A stretch of 58,237 nucleotides of DNA from Clostridia bacterium (GTDB taxonomy: Bacteria > Bacillota > Clostridia > Christensenellales > CAG-138): assembly GCA_017435905.1 (NCBI GenBank), contig JAFSEB010000054.1:1-58237 (forward strand), given 5' to 3'. Made by a program: the position numbers and the translations under genes. Under the pieces are notes generated by a model. The model worked only from the letters and a program-made list of their open reading frames with translations, did no database searches and was not told the DNA's origin. This document shows, in pieces, positions 51,433-58,237 of this stretch (positions are counted from its first letter, which is position 1; each line of letters starts with the position of its first letter).

Positions 51433-52065
51433 ATGGCATTTAAAAAGGTTTCGGAAGCAGTCATCAAACGTCTGCCCAGGTATTACCGCCATCTTATGAT
51501 GCTGGAGGGGCAGGGTGTGGAAAGGATCTCATCTGAAAAGCTTGCCCAGCAGATGCGCCTGAACGCATCGCAGGTGCGGCAGGATTTCAACTGCTTCGGC
51601 GGTTTCGGTCAGCAGGGCTACGGCTACAACGTCCGCACGCTCCTGCAGGAGATCAAATCCATTCTTGCGCTTGATGTGGAGCATACCGTGATCATCGTCG
51701 GCGCCGGCAACATCGGTCATGCGCTGACCAATTTTGAAGGGTTTGCAGCATCCGGTTTCCGTGTCCTTGCTCTGTTTGACGTCAACCCCGCTCTGATCGG
51801 AACGGAGATCAAAGGGAAGCCTGTTTACGGCATGGAGGATCTTGAAACCTTCATCCGTGAAAACAGCGTGGATATCGGCGTGATCGCAGCAAGGCGCAGT
51901 GCAGCGCAGGAAATTGCGGACAGGATGGTCAACGCCGGCATCAAGGGCATTTGGAATTTCGTTCCTGTGGACCTCGTGGTGAATGTTCCCATTGAAAACG
52001 TGCACCTGAACGACAGCCTCAGCGAACTGAGCTACAAGATCGAGCACGACGTGCTGGATGACTGA
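51433..52065 (+). CDS. rex: Redox-sensing transcriptional repressor Rex
   Basis: A protein of 210 residues. N-terminal winged helix (VIKRLPRYYRHLMMLEGQGV, SEKLAQQMRLNASQVRQDFN, FGGFGQQGYGYNV) and a Rossmann NADH-binding domain (VIIVGAGNIGHALTNFEGFA, FDVNPALIGTEIKGKPV). The C-terminal helix needed for dimer swapping is present. It represses fermentation genes when NAD+/NADH is high. I saw no clear TTGTTAANNNNTTAACAA site in the upstream gap (51267-51432). Confidence 0.95.
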   Translation: MAFKKVSEAVIKRLPRYYRHLMMLEGQGVERISSEKLAQQMRLNASQVRQDFNCFGGFGQQGYGYNVRTLLQEIKSILALDVEHTVIIVGAGNIGHALTNFEGFAASGFRVLALFDVNPALIGTEIKGKPVYGMEDLETFIRENSVDIGVIAARRSAAQEIADRMVNAGIKGIWNFVPVDLVVNVPIENVHLNDSLSELSYKIEHDVLDD

Positions 52066-52085
52066 TCGTATCTTTCATTTAACCG

Positions 52086-52120
52086 AAAAGCCGCAGCTTT
52101 TGCTGCGGCTTTTCTTTTTC
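52086..52120 (+). terminator. Terminator after rex
   Basis: AAAAGCCGCAGC (52086-52097) pairs perfectly with GCTGCGGCTTTT (52102-52113), then TCTTTTTC. Confidence 0.9.
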
Positions 52121-52254
52121 ACCCTATCGACTGCCGAAACCGCCCCGTCAGCGGTTCCGTATCCCAAGCATAAGGCAGCGAAAGGAGTGGGTCAAGCCCT
52201 TCGCCAAAGGCTCCTGTTTATCGGCAAAAGCAGTGGAAAAACGCACCCTGAAAA

Positions 52255-52291
52255 AAGAAAAAAGCAATCTGCCCAAAGGGCCGGATTGCTT
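52255..52291 (-). terminator. Terminator after the S41 protease gene
   Basis: On the minus strand AAGCAAT (52291-52285) pairs with ATTGCTT (52268-52262), with inner GCCC/GGGC, followed by a T run. The remaining 52121-52254 shows nothing further I could assign. Confidence 0.8.
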
Positions 52292-52320
52292 CTTGGTTTC
52301 AATAGGGGAAAAGGGAGCGG

Positions 52321-53547
52321 TCACTGCACTTCATCCGCAAGGGCACGCACATGGTCAAGGGCTGCCCAAAGCTGGGCGTCATCCTCCTGCTCGATCTGAT
52401 CGATGGCAAGGCCGGTGAACTCATCCGGCAGGGCGATCTCGATATCCGGCGTTACGCCGATGCCGTCGATGTTCTTGCCGGAAGGCGTGTAGTATGCATC
52501 CGTGGTGAGCTTGAGCCATGCCTGATTTCCTTCAAGCTGCATGGAGGTCTGTACAACGCCCTTGCCGAAGGTGGTCATACCCACCACAACGCCTGCGCCG
52601 TGATCCTGCACCGCTGCGGCAAGGATCTCGCTGGCGGAAGCGGAGTTTTCATTGACGATGATGGCAAGGGGCACGCTGATGCCCTTTGCGTTGGATTCAT
52701 AAACCTTGCCTTCCGCATCAAGGCGGCCGCGCAGGCTGACAACGGTGCCGCTTCCAAGAAGGGAATCGGCGATCTCAGTGACGTTTTCAAGGGTGCCGCC
52801 CGGGTTGTTTCTCAGGTCGATCACAAGGGAGCGCATGCCTCGCTCGGTAAGATCGTTGAGTGCTTCCCTGAATTCCGTTGCACAGTTGCCGGAAAACATG
52901 CTGATGCGGATATAGCCGGTACGCTCCTTGAACAGCGCATGGCTGACACGGCTCAGGTTCAGCGCCGCACAGGTCAGGCTGACATCGGAGGCTTCCTCCC
53001 CACGCAGGATGGAAAGCGTTACGGATTCGCCGGTTTCCTTGTCAATGGCTGCGGAAAGCTCTTCGAGCAGCATGGGGGCAACGGGCATGCCGTCCACAGC
53101 GGTGAGGATATCGCCGGGAAGGAGCCCTGCTTCTGCTGCAGGGGTTTCGTCGTACACATCAAGGATGACGGCGCCGGCTTCTGCGGGCTGCCCCACAAGA
53201 ACGCCGATACCCGTGTACTCGCCGTTGATGTTGGCAAGGTAGGCTTCGTATTCTTCCGGGGTGTAATAGACCGCATAGGGATCATCAAGGGCGGATACGA
53301 TCCCCTCCGCAGCGGCTTCCAGTAAAGCCGCACGGCCGGGGGATTCGTTGAGCGCATCGTTTTCAATGTGCCCGATCATTTCGTTCAGGAAAAGAAGGTC
53401 GCTTATTTTGCTGTATTCCTCGGCGGAGAACACGACCTCGTCCGTCCGCTTGTTCTGCGTGGCACGCAGCATCAGCCCGGCCGTGACACAGGCGGTGATC
53501 AGGATGACCGCAAGGAAATACAGAAGCGTCCTTAACCAGGACTTCAT
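52321..53547 (-). CDS. S41-family C-terminal processing peptidase
   Basis: A protein of 408 residues: an N-terminal signal anchor (LRTLLYFLAVILITACVTAG), a leading helical region, a PDZ domain (about 100-190; YTGIGVLVGQPAEAGAVI, GLLPGDILTAVDGMPV) and the Ser/Lys catalytic domain (VIDLRNNPGG, NENSASASEILAAAVQDHGA with the Ser, TFGKGVVQTSMQL with the Lys). CtpA/Prc-type, probably membrane anchored and acting outside on envelope proteins. Its promoter is TTGACG-17-TAAAAT (53669-53641). Confidence 0.9.
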   Translation of the reverse strand: MKSWLRTLLYFLAVILITACVTAGLMLRATQNKRTDEVVFSAEEYSKISDLLFLNEMIGHIENDALNESPGRAALLEAAAEGIVSALDDPYAVYYTPEEYEAYLANINGEYTGIGVLVGQPAEAGAVILDVYDETPAAEAGLLPGDILTAVDGMPVAPMLLEELSAAIDKETGESVTLSILRGEEASDVSLTCAALNLSRVSHALFKERTGYIRISMFSGNCATEFREALNDLTERGMRSLVIDLRNNPGGTLENVTEIADSLLGSGTVVSLRGRLDAEGKVYESNAKGISVPLAIIVNENSASASEILAAAVQDHGAGVVVGMTTFGKGVVQTSMQLEGNQAWLKLTTDAYYTPSGKNIDGIGVTPDIEIALPDEFTGLAIDQIEQEDDAQLWAALDHVRALADEVQ

Positions 53548-53640
53548 GGTAAAAACCTCCGTATTGCGGGAAGCGGCACAGCTGCCGCTGCCCGGATATG
53601 GCTTGAAAAATTCTTCCCCGCATGTGGGAAGTTATCCCTC

Positions 53641-53669
53641 ATTTTACCAAACAAAAGTGTATTCGTCAA
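53641..53669 (-). promoter_or_regulatory. Promoter of the S41 protease gene
   Basis: TTGACG (53669-53664, minus), 17 bases, TAAAAT (53646-53641). The leader from there to 53548 shows nothing further; the rest of the 53548-53817 gap is AT-rich with one hairpin. Confidence 0.7.
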
Positions 53670-53780
53670 ATAATCGTGGCTTTGCACACCACTTTTTGCA
53701 TTTTTTCATGCAAAAATGCGAAAAAAAACGCCACATGGGAACCAATGCGGCAGGGGAAACGGTGTTTTGTATATGCAAAA

Positions 53781-53803
53781 GGGCGGGTGCAGTGCACCCG
53801 CCC
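53781..53803 (-). terminator. GC-rich hairpin after the P-loop gene
   Basis: GGGCGGGTGCA (53781-53791) and TGCACCCGCCC (53793-53803) are perfect arms around a single base. On the minus strand it is followed by TTTTGC, a short tail. Confidence 0.7.
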
Positions 53804-53817
53804 GGGAATACCGATTA

Positions 53818-54228
53818 TTAGCTGATGTAGGGTTTGAGGAATTCGGGCGCAGATTTGCTGTCGCCGCTGATGCTGATGATCAGCTTCACATCGGTGCGCT
53901 CCGCAAAGCCCGCAAGCTCGGTGAAAAGCCCTTCGAGGGTCTCGAGGGGATGATGTACGATTTTATGAAAACCGTCGATGAAGAGGTATTCAAGGTCAAA
54001 ATCCTGTGCGGCGATGCCGTTAAGGAATCCGTAGAACATTTTGGGCCCGTCAATGTGGAACTCGGAAGCATCCACAAAGCGGATGTTATGGTTCAGTTCG
54101 AACATGTACTGGTTATCGTTGTCAATAAATACCACGCTGCCCTTGGCGGTATTGAGCGATTCATTCGCCATATCGATGATCTGTTTGGTTTTGCCCGCGC
54201 CGGTTTCACCGAAAATCACACGTATCAA
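53818..54228 (-). CDS. Small P-loop ATPase-like protein
   Basis: A protein of 136 residues opening with RVIFGETGAGKTKQIIDMAN, a Walker A motif, and later YLFIDGFHKIVHHPLETLEG, whose FID may be the Walker B aspartate. The end LKPYIS is short. It is a stand-alone NTPase-like protein, half the size of typical AAA+ domains; I do not recognise the family. Start taken as TTG 54228 behind GGGAGGG; the ATG 54276 would include the binding site in the gene. Confidence 0.65.
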   Translation of the reverse strand: MIRVIFGETGAGKTKQIIDMANESLNTAKGSVVFIDNDNQYMFELNHNIRFVDASEFHIDGPKMFYGFLNGIAAQDFDLEYLFIDGFHKIVHHPLETLEGLFTELAGFAERTDVKLIISISGDSKSAPEFLKPYIS

Positions 54229-54340
54229 GGTAGAGCCCTCCCTTCGCGCACAAGGCGCTTCACAATAATGATACATGTATTATAACCTTTTTGTACGGCT
54301 TCGGGCAACCCTTATTTCAAAGGTTTTTTGCGATTGTGGA

Positions 54341-54369
54341 TTGCTTCGGCCCACTTCTTCGCTTATAAT
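54341..54369 (+). promoter_or_regulatory. Promoter of the TtcA-like gene
   Basis: TTGCTT (54341-54346), 17 bases, TATAAT (54364-54369). Confidence 0.75.
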
Positions 54370-54402
54370 GTGAAAATGACTTTACTTAAAGGAACAACCG
54401 AT

Positions 54403-55185
54403 ATGAAACGTGTGCTTGGCTGCATCCGCCGGGCCGATGAACGCTACAATATGATCCGTGAAGGCGATAAGATCTGCGTAGGCGTATCCGGCGGCAAGGA
54501 CAGCCTTCTTTTGCTGTACGGCATGAAGCTTTACCAGCGCTTCTGCCGCACGCCCTTTGAGCTTTGCGGCGTGATGCTGGACCTTGGCATCAACGGCGAG
54601 GATTTTACCCCTGTCGCTGAATTTGCGAAGGCCATCGATGTGCCCTTTGAGATCATCAAGACCGATATCGGCGATGTGGTGTTCAACGTCAGGAAGGAAT
54701 CCCATCCCTGTGCGCTGTGTGCAAAGCTCAGAAGGGGCGCCCTGAACGATGCGGCACGGGAGCGTGGCTGCAACCTTGTGGCACTTGGCCACAACAGGGA
54801 TGATGTGATAGAGACCTTCTTCCTGAGCCTTTTCTATGAAAGCCGGCTCAACACCTTCGGCCCTGTGACCTACCTTGGCCGCAAGGATGTCACCGTCATC
54901 CGCCCGATGATCTTCCTGCCGGAAAAGCAGGCGCTTTCCATTGCAAAACGGCTGGAGCTTCCCATCCGCAAGCCCAACTGTGCCGTGGCAGGCAACACCA
55001 AACGGGATGAGATGAAAAAACTCATCCAGCATTTCACCACCATCGTGCCGAATCCGGAAGAGCGCATCATGAATGCCATTGCGGATACCCATAAGTACGG
55101 CATGTGGGACAGGCTGCGCCTGCCGCCCCGTGATCTTCTTGATCTCGGCCTGCCGCTGCCCGAAGCGGAGGATGGGGATGAGTGA
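54403..55185 (+). CDS. TtcA-family tRNA 2-thiolation enzyme
   Basis: A protein of 260 residues. PP-loop VGVSGGKDSLLLLYGMKLYQ binds ATP; CALC (in ESHPCALCAKLRRGALNDA) is the Fe-S/thiolation cysteine pair, and LVALGHNRDDVIETFFLSLF closes the ATP site. TtcA makes 2-thiocytidine at position 32; other PP-loop relatives also exist, so the target tRNA position is inferred. Start ATG 54403 behind AAAGGAAC, because ATG 54376 falls on the transcription start. Confidence 0.85.
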   Translation: MKRVLGCIRRADERYNMIREGDKICVGVSGGKDSLLLLYGMKLYQRFCRTPFELCGVMLDLGINGEDFTPVAEFAKAIDVPFEIIKTDIGDVVFNVRKESHPCALCAKLRRGALNDAARERGCNLVALGHNRDDVIETFFLSLFYESRLNTFGPVTYLGRKDVTVIRPMIFLPEKQALSIAKRLELPIRKPNCAVAGNTKRDEMKKLIQHFTTIVPNPEERIMNAIADTHKYGMWDRLRLPPRDLLDLGLPLPEAEDGDE

Positions 55186-55459
55186 GCTTCGCACGGCGCT
55201 CAGTGCCTACTTTCTGCTGATGGACCTGCTGCTTTTCGCCTTCATGGGTGCAGATAAGCGCAAAGCCCAAAGAAAAGCATGGCGCATACCGGAAAGAGCG
55301 CTTTTTACGCTGGCTGCCCTTGGCGGCGGCGCAGGGGGCATCCTCGGCATGGTGCTCTTTCGCCATAAAACAAAGCATATCTCCTTTGTGCTCGGCTTTC
55401 CCGTGCTGACGGCGCTCAACGCTGTGCTGGCTTATTTCCTTCTTAAATATTTTGCATAA
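55178..55459 (+). CDS. DUF1294 membrane protein
   Basis: A protein of 93 residues with three hydrophobic segments (TALSAYFLLMDLLLFAFMGA; FTLAALGGGAGGILGMVLFR; VLGFPVLTALNAVLAYFLLK) and the DUF1294 motif ADKRKAQRKAWRIPERALFT between the first two. Function unknown. It overlaps the end of the TtcA-like gene by eight bases, so it is co-translated. Confidence 0.82.
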   Translation: MSELRTALSAYFLLMDLLLFAFMGADKRKAQRKAWRIPERALFTLAALGGGAGGILGMVLFRHKTKHISFVLGFPVLTALNAVLAYFLLKYFA

Positions 55460-55461
55460 AC

Positions 55462-55498
55462 AAAACGGACATGCTGCGTATTGCTGCATGTCCGTTTT
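55462..55498. terminator. Bidirectional terminator
   Basis: AAAACGGACATGC (55462-55474) pairs with GCATGTCCGTTTT (55486-55498) between convergent genes. Confidence 0.85.
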
Positions 55499-55504
55499 TC
55501 TGTG

Positions 55505-56029
55505 CTATTCTTTTTCCACAGCATAGATAGTGTGGGGCATTTCCTTGTCCCGGTAGCGCTTGATGACGGTGTGCCCTGCCTTCATGCCAAGCCTTTGCGC
55601 AAGGCGGATGGAGGCTTCGTTTTCCGGGCGGATATCCGCAATGACGCATGCTGCACCGATCACATCAAAGGCATAGCGGAGCGCCTCCTTTGCACCTTCA
55701 AGGGCATAGCCCTGCTTCCACCGGTCACGCCGCAGCAGCCAACCAAGACCTAAGTACGTTTCACCTTCCAGCGTTTCTTTGATCGGACCGATCAGCCCGA
55801 TGAGCTCGCCCGTATCCTTCTGCACGGCGGCAAAGTGGGAATATCCATCCCTTTTGTAGCGTGCAAGGCAGCTTTTGATCCATTGCTGCGTTTCTTCCGC
55901 CGTGAAGCCGTGCTCCCAGGCATACATCACATCGCTGTCGCCGAGGATCCTGTGAACGGCTGCAAAATCGCTCTCTTCAACGGGGCGAAGCAGCAGCCGC
56001 TCCGTTTCAAGGGTAGGAATGCGTGTCAT
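55505..56029 (-). CDS. GNAT acetyltransferase, RimJ/RimL-like
   Basis: A protein of 174 residues: LETERLLLRPVEESDFAAVH at the N terminus, LGWLLRRDRWKQGYALEGAK (acetyl-CoA pyrophosphate loop) and ADIRPENEASIRLAQRLGMK. This is the RimJ/RimL-type, which acetylate ribosomal proteins or other amines. It follows immediately after the PAP2 gene, starting right before the PAP2 stop codon region; likely co-transcribed. Confidence 0.85.
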   Translation of the reverse strand: MTRIPTLETERLLLRPVEESDFAAVHRILGDSDVMYAWEHGFTAEETQQWIKSCLARYKRDGYSHFAAVQKDTGELIGLIGPIKETLEGETYLGLGWLLRRDRWKQGYALEGAKEALRYAFDVIGAACVIADIRPENEASIRLAQRLGMKAGHTVIKRYRDKEMPHTIYAVEKE

Positions 56030-56956
56030 TTATTTTGTTCCCTTTCTGCCGAGCTTTGCAAAGAAGGGGAATGTCATGGGCCAGAAAACGCCGCCTGCCG
56101 CCGCCATCAGGAAATAGCGCAGGGCATCTGCAAAAACATGACCGCCGAAAATGGCGTTCAGAACGGGCTTGAGCCCTGCCTTGATGGCGACGATGATGCC
56201 AAGACCGAGCACGAGCTTGATGATCTGCGCCCACCAAAGGGCTTTGTTGTCGTAACGGGTGTATTTTTCATCCACATACCATGCAAGCATCAGCCCCAGC
56301 ATGGTGCCGATGAGCTTCCATGCGTTTTTGATGCCGTGGGCGTCAAACTCCGCAATGTTGGCTTCCCTTACAGGGGCAAAGCGCACATAAAACAGCAGCA
56401 CAAAGGCAAAGGCTGCCGCACATGCGCCGAGGATGAACTTTCCACGGGGGCTGTTATCCACTCTGTCGAACCAATAAGAGATGCCGAACACGCAAAGGGT
56501 GCCCGTCAAAAGGGAAACGCTCACATCAAGGGGCGTATGTACGCCAAGGTACATCCGGGAAAAGCCGGTAAGAAGGATGGCGCAAATGCAGCATACCGTG
56601 ACCCACCTGCGCTTTTGCCAAAGGGCGGTGGTGCCGAACACGGTCACGGCGGTCTGCGTGTGGCCGCTCGGGAAGGAATAGCCGGTGGCAGCTTCCCTTG
56701 CGCTTTCCACAATGGTGAAATTCGGGTCCAGCACCCAGGGGCGGGGGATGAGGAAGATGGCCTTGAGCAGCTGGTTGAGCGTGTTGCCCAAAAGACCGAT
56801 GAAGAAAAAGCGGTAGCCCCACTTTTTGTCAAAGCACCAAAGCAGCAGCATGCCGACTACCATAAACACGGTCTCCTCACCGAGCATGGTAACGAGGGAG
56901 AAAACGCCGTCTAAAAACGGGGTGCGGATCGATTCGAGCGTGTGCAGAAAGTCCAT
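56030..56956 (-). CDS. PAP2-superfamily membrane phosphatase
   Basis: A protein of 308 residues with about eight hydrophobic segments. PAP2 motifs: KAIFLIPRP (KxxxxxxRP), YSFPSGHTQTAVTVFGTTAL (PSGH), and SRMYLGVHTPLD (SRxxxxxH). These form a phosphatidate/undecaprenyl-diphosphate-type phosphatase site outside the membrane. A long C-terminal membrane region (about 190-308) has no recognised domain. Start ATG 56956 behind GGAGG. Confidence 0.9.
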   Translation of the reverse strand: MDFLHTLESIRTPFLDGVFSLVTMLGEETVFMVVGMLLLWCFDKKWGYRFFFIGLLGNTLNQLLKAIFLIPRPWVLDPNFTIVESAREAATGYSFPSGHTQTAVTVFGTTALWQKRRWVTVCCICAILLTGFSRMYLGVHTPLDVSVSLLTGTLCVFGISYWFDRVDNSPRGKFILGACAAAFAFVLLFYVRFAPVREANIAEFDAHGIKNAWKLIGTMLGLMLAWYVDEKYTRYDNKALWWAQIIKLVLGLGIIVAIKAGLKPVLNAIFGGHVFADALRYFLMAAAGGVFWPMTFPFFAKLGRKGTK

Positions 56957-57030
56957 GGATATCCTCCGGAATATGATCTTTTTTCATTATACCAAAAGCA
57001 AAAGCGCAGGCATAGACACAATAAATTCAT

Positions 57031-57059
57031 TTGCTTTCATAAGCTGAATAAGATATAAT
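57031..57059 (+). promoter_or_regulatory. Promoter of the lipoprotein gene
   Basis: TTGCTT (57031-57036), 17 bases, TATAAT (57054-57059). Confidence 0.75.
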
Positions 57060-57101
57060 AGACTACACTTCGCCATACCGTGCGAAAAAAGGAGATCTTT
57101 C

Positions 57102-57752
57102 ATGAAAAATAAAAAACGGCTGCTTGCAGCCTTGTGCTTTGCCTTATTGGCAGCGCTTATGCTGACCGCCTGCCGCGGTCCAAAGGAGGAAGAGGAAGTA
57201 ACGGAGGATGCAAAGCCCGTCATCTACCTTTATCCCGAAACCGCAACGGATGTTTCCGTCACCCTTGCCTATGCAGGCGAACTGACCACCACCTATCCTG
57301 CGTACAACGAGGGCTGGAATGTGACTGCCATGCCCGACGGCACGCTCATCAACAAAGCGGACGGCAAGGAATACTCTTACCTGTTCTGGGAGGGCATTTC
57401 CGAAACGCAGTACGATTTGTCCAGAGGCTTTGTGGTAAAGGGCAGCGATACCGCCGCATTCCTGCAGGCAGCGCTTTCAAGGATGGGTCTTTTGCCCCGT
57501 GAGTATAACGAGTTTATCGTATACTGGCTGCCGAGGATGGAACACAATCCCTACAATCTCATCACCTTCCAGCAGGAAGCGTATACGGAAAGCGCAAAGC
57601 TGACCGTTACCCCCGAGCCCGACAGCGTGCTGCGTGTGTTTATGGCGTACAAGGCTCTTGATCACTGGGTGGAAGTGGAAACGCCCATCCTGCAGGGGTT
57701 TGAACGTGAAGGCTTCACCCTTGTGGAGTGGGGCGGCGCAGAAGTAAAGTAA
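57102..57752 (+). CDS. Putative lipoprotein of unknown function
   Basis: A protein of 216 residues. Signal peptide with lipobox LTAC (Cys at residue 24), then a Glu-rich spacer, then a soluble domain reading DAKPVIYLYPETATDVSVTL followed by AYAGELTTTYPAYNEGWNVT. This PVIYLYPE pattern recurs in secreted proteins of gut Firmicutes, but I do not know a function. Conserved Trp/Tyr residues suggest a beta-rich domain. Monocistronic between promoter and terminator. Confidence 0.75.
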   Translation: MKNKKRLLAALCFALLAALMLTACRGPKEEEEVTEDAKPVIYLYPETATDVSVTLAYAGELTTTYPAYNEGWNVTAMPDGTLINKADGKEYSYLFWEGISETQYDLSRGFVVKGSDTAAFLQAALSRMGLLPREYNEFIVYWLPRMEHNPYNLITFQQEAYTESAKLTVTPEPDSVLRVFMAYKALDHWVEVETPILQGFEREGFTLVEWGGAEVK

Positions 57753-57753
57753 C

Positions 57754-57797
57754 AAAAAAGAAAGAGACCTGTATTTACAGGTCTTTCTTTTTTGCCG
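57754..57797. terminator. Bidirectional terminator
   Basis: AAAAAAGAAAG...ACCTGT pairs with ACAGGT...CTTTCTTTTTT around 57754-57793, with a short ATTT loop, between the lipoprotein gene and the converging DUF378 gene. Confidence 0.85.
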
Positions 57798-57806
57798 AGG
57801 GAACTG

Positions 57807-58019
57807 TTATTCCCTTTCATCGCTGTGACGGATGCCGTCCCGGCGGAAGAGCATGGAGATGCCCCAAATGCCGGCAAGACCCACGAGCGTATAGATGATA
57901 CGGGAAATGATGCCGCTCATGCCGCCGAAAATGCTTGCCACAAGGTCGAACTGGAAAAGCCCGATCATGCCCCAGTTCAGCGCACCGATGATCACGAGAA
58001 TCAGCGCAAGTGTATCCAT
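57807..58019 (-). CDS. DUF378 membrane protein
   Basis: A protein of 70 residues with two hydrophobic helices. ALILVIIGALNWGMIGLFQF is the DUF378 signature (GxxNWGLxG), followed by DLVASIFGG and the second helix ISRIIYTLVGLAGIWGISML. Function unknown; membrane localised. Start ATG 58019 with AAAAAGGAG upstream. Confidence 0.88.
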   Translation of the reverse strand: MDTLALILVIIGALNWGMIGLFQFDLVASIFGGMSGIISRIIYTLVGLAGIWGISMLFRRDGIRHSDERE

Positions 58020-58237
58020 TGTCTTCGTTTCTCCTTTTTCTGTGATGGGCATAGCATTTGCCGTGAAAAGCGGTTTTATACGGAAAACAAAAAGGAAGCG
58101 TTTCGGGGTATTCCAATAAGAAAACATCGCCGCAAAACGAATCCATTCCGGGCAACTGCATCGTCATCGTCGGTCGGAATATCGACGGATATGCCTTCCT
58201 CCTCTTCCTTGCATTTACCCGAAAGCGATCCATTTTG

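Noticed and set aside
58076..58237. Partial minus-strand frame entering from the right edge
   Set aside because: 53 open codons with a KEEEEGISVDIPTDDDDA stretch but an ending RRCFLIGIPRNASFLFSV that looks random; no start or family visible inside the window, so unsupported.
1..58237. tRNA, rRNA and CRISPR arrays
   Set aside because: No cloverleaf with GGTTCGAAT-type arm and CCA context, no rRNA signature and no regularly spaced direct repeats were seen by eye; a tRNAscan/Rfam run would be decisive.

Overview
The window is 58 kb of a moderately GC-rich Firmicutes-type chromosome, most likely an anaerobic gut Clostridia member. Supporting traits are a Rex redox repressor, a PyrR-type attenuator, ECF vitamin-transporter S components, a heterodimeric BmrCD-like exporter, cohesin/dockerin proteins, strong purine-rich Shine-Dalgarno sites and TTGACA-17-TATAAT promoters. 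I could not name the species. Almost all of it is coding. I recognised no rRNA, tRNA or CRISPR array.

Left edge (1-4000) is accessory: a frameshifted IS200-type transposase with its end hairpins, a 5'-truncated RHS gene with an unassigned C-terminal domain plus a membrane protein behind it (possible orphan toxin/immunity pair), then two secreted cohesin-like proteins, one carrying a dockerin and one membrane anchored.

4-17 kb is metabolic and regulatory: an MFS transporter, asparaginase, Nudix and MarR genes, a single 1289-residue fusion of 4-alpha-glucanotransferase (MalQ) and glycogen phosphorylase (GlgP) behind a perfect LacI/CcpA-like palindrome, GntR and DtxR-type regulators, an HD phosphohydrolase, an M23 lipoprotein, NAD(P)HX epimerase, and prephenate dehydrogenase (tyrA). 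tyrA sits behind a strong promoter, a Tyr-rich leader ORF and mutually exclusive terminator/antiterminator hairpins.

17-25 kb holds a pyroglutamate/D-glutamate operon: the two halves of a D-glutamate cyclase flank the 5-oxoprolinase genes pxpABC, with a folded 5' leader. It is followed by purine nucleoside phosphorylase, an MtnA-like sugar-phosphate isomerase and an M42 aminopeptidase.

25-31 kb encodes a BmrC/BmrD-like asymmetric multidrug exporter behind a promoter, a 23-residue leader ORF and a terminator, then an rRNA m5C methyltransferase and an AAC(6')-like acetyltransferase. 31-38.6 kb has a kinase/GNAT/YbaK operon, a PyrR-regulated uracil permease, an M20 amidohydrolase, an ECF S component with an unassigned structured leader, DUF3842 and a two-PGB/LysM/M14 peptidase. 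38.8-45.4 kb has a two-component system, two small cytosolic proteins, a VanW protein, and a probable PanT-CoaX pantothenate pair. 45.5-58 kb is mostly core: uvrB-uvrA, nitroreductase, rex, an S41 protease, a P-loop protein, a TtcA-like enzyme, DUF1294, GNAT, PAP2, a lipoprotein and DUF378.

The most interesting material is regulatory: at least four transcripts (tyrA, the exporter, uracil permease, the ECF S component) start with a well-formed promoter followed by a leader ORF or alternative hairpins and a terminator, and the pxp operon has a folded leader without one.
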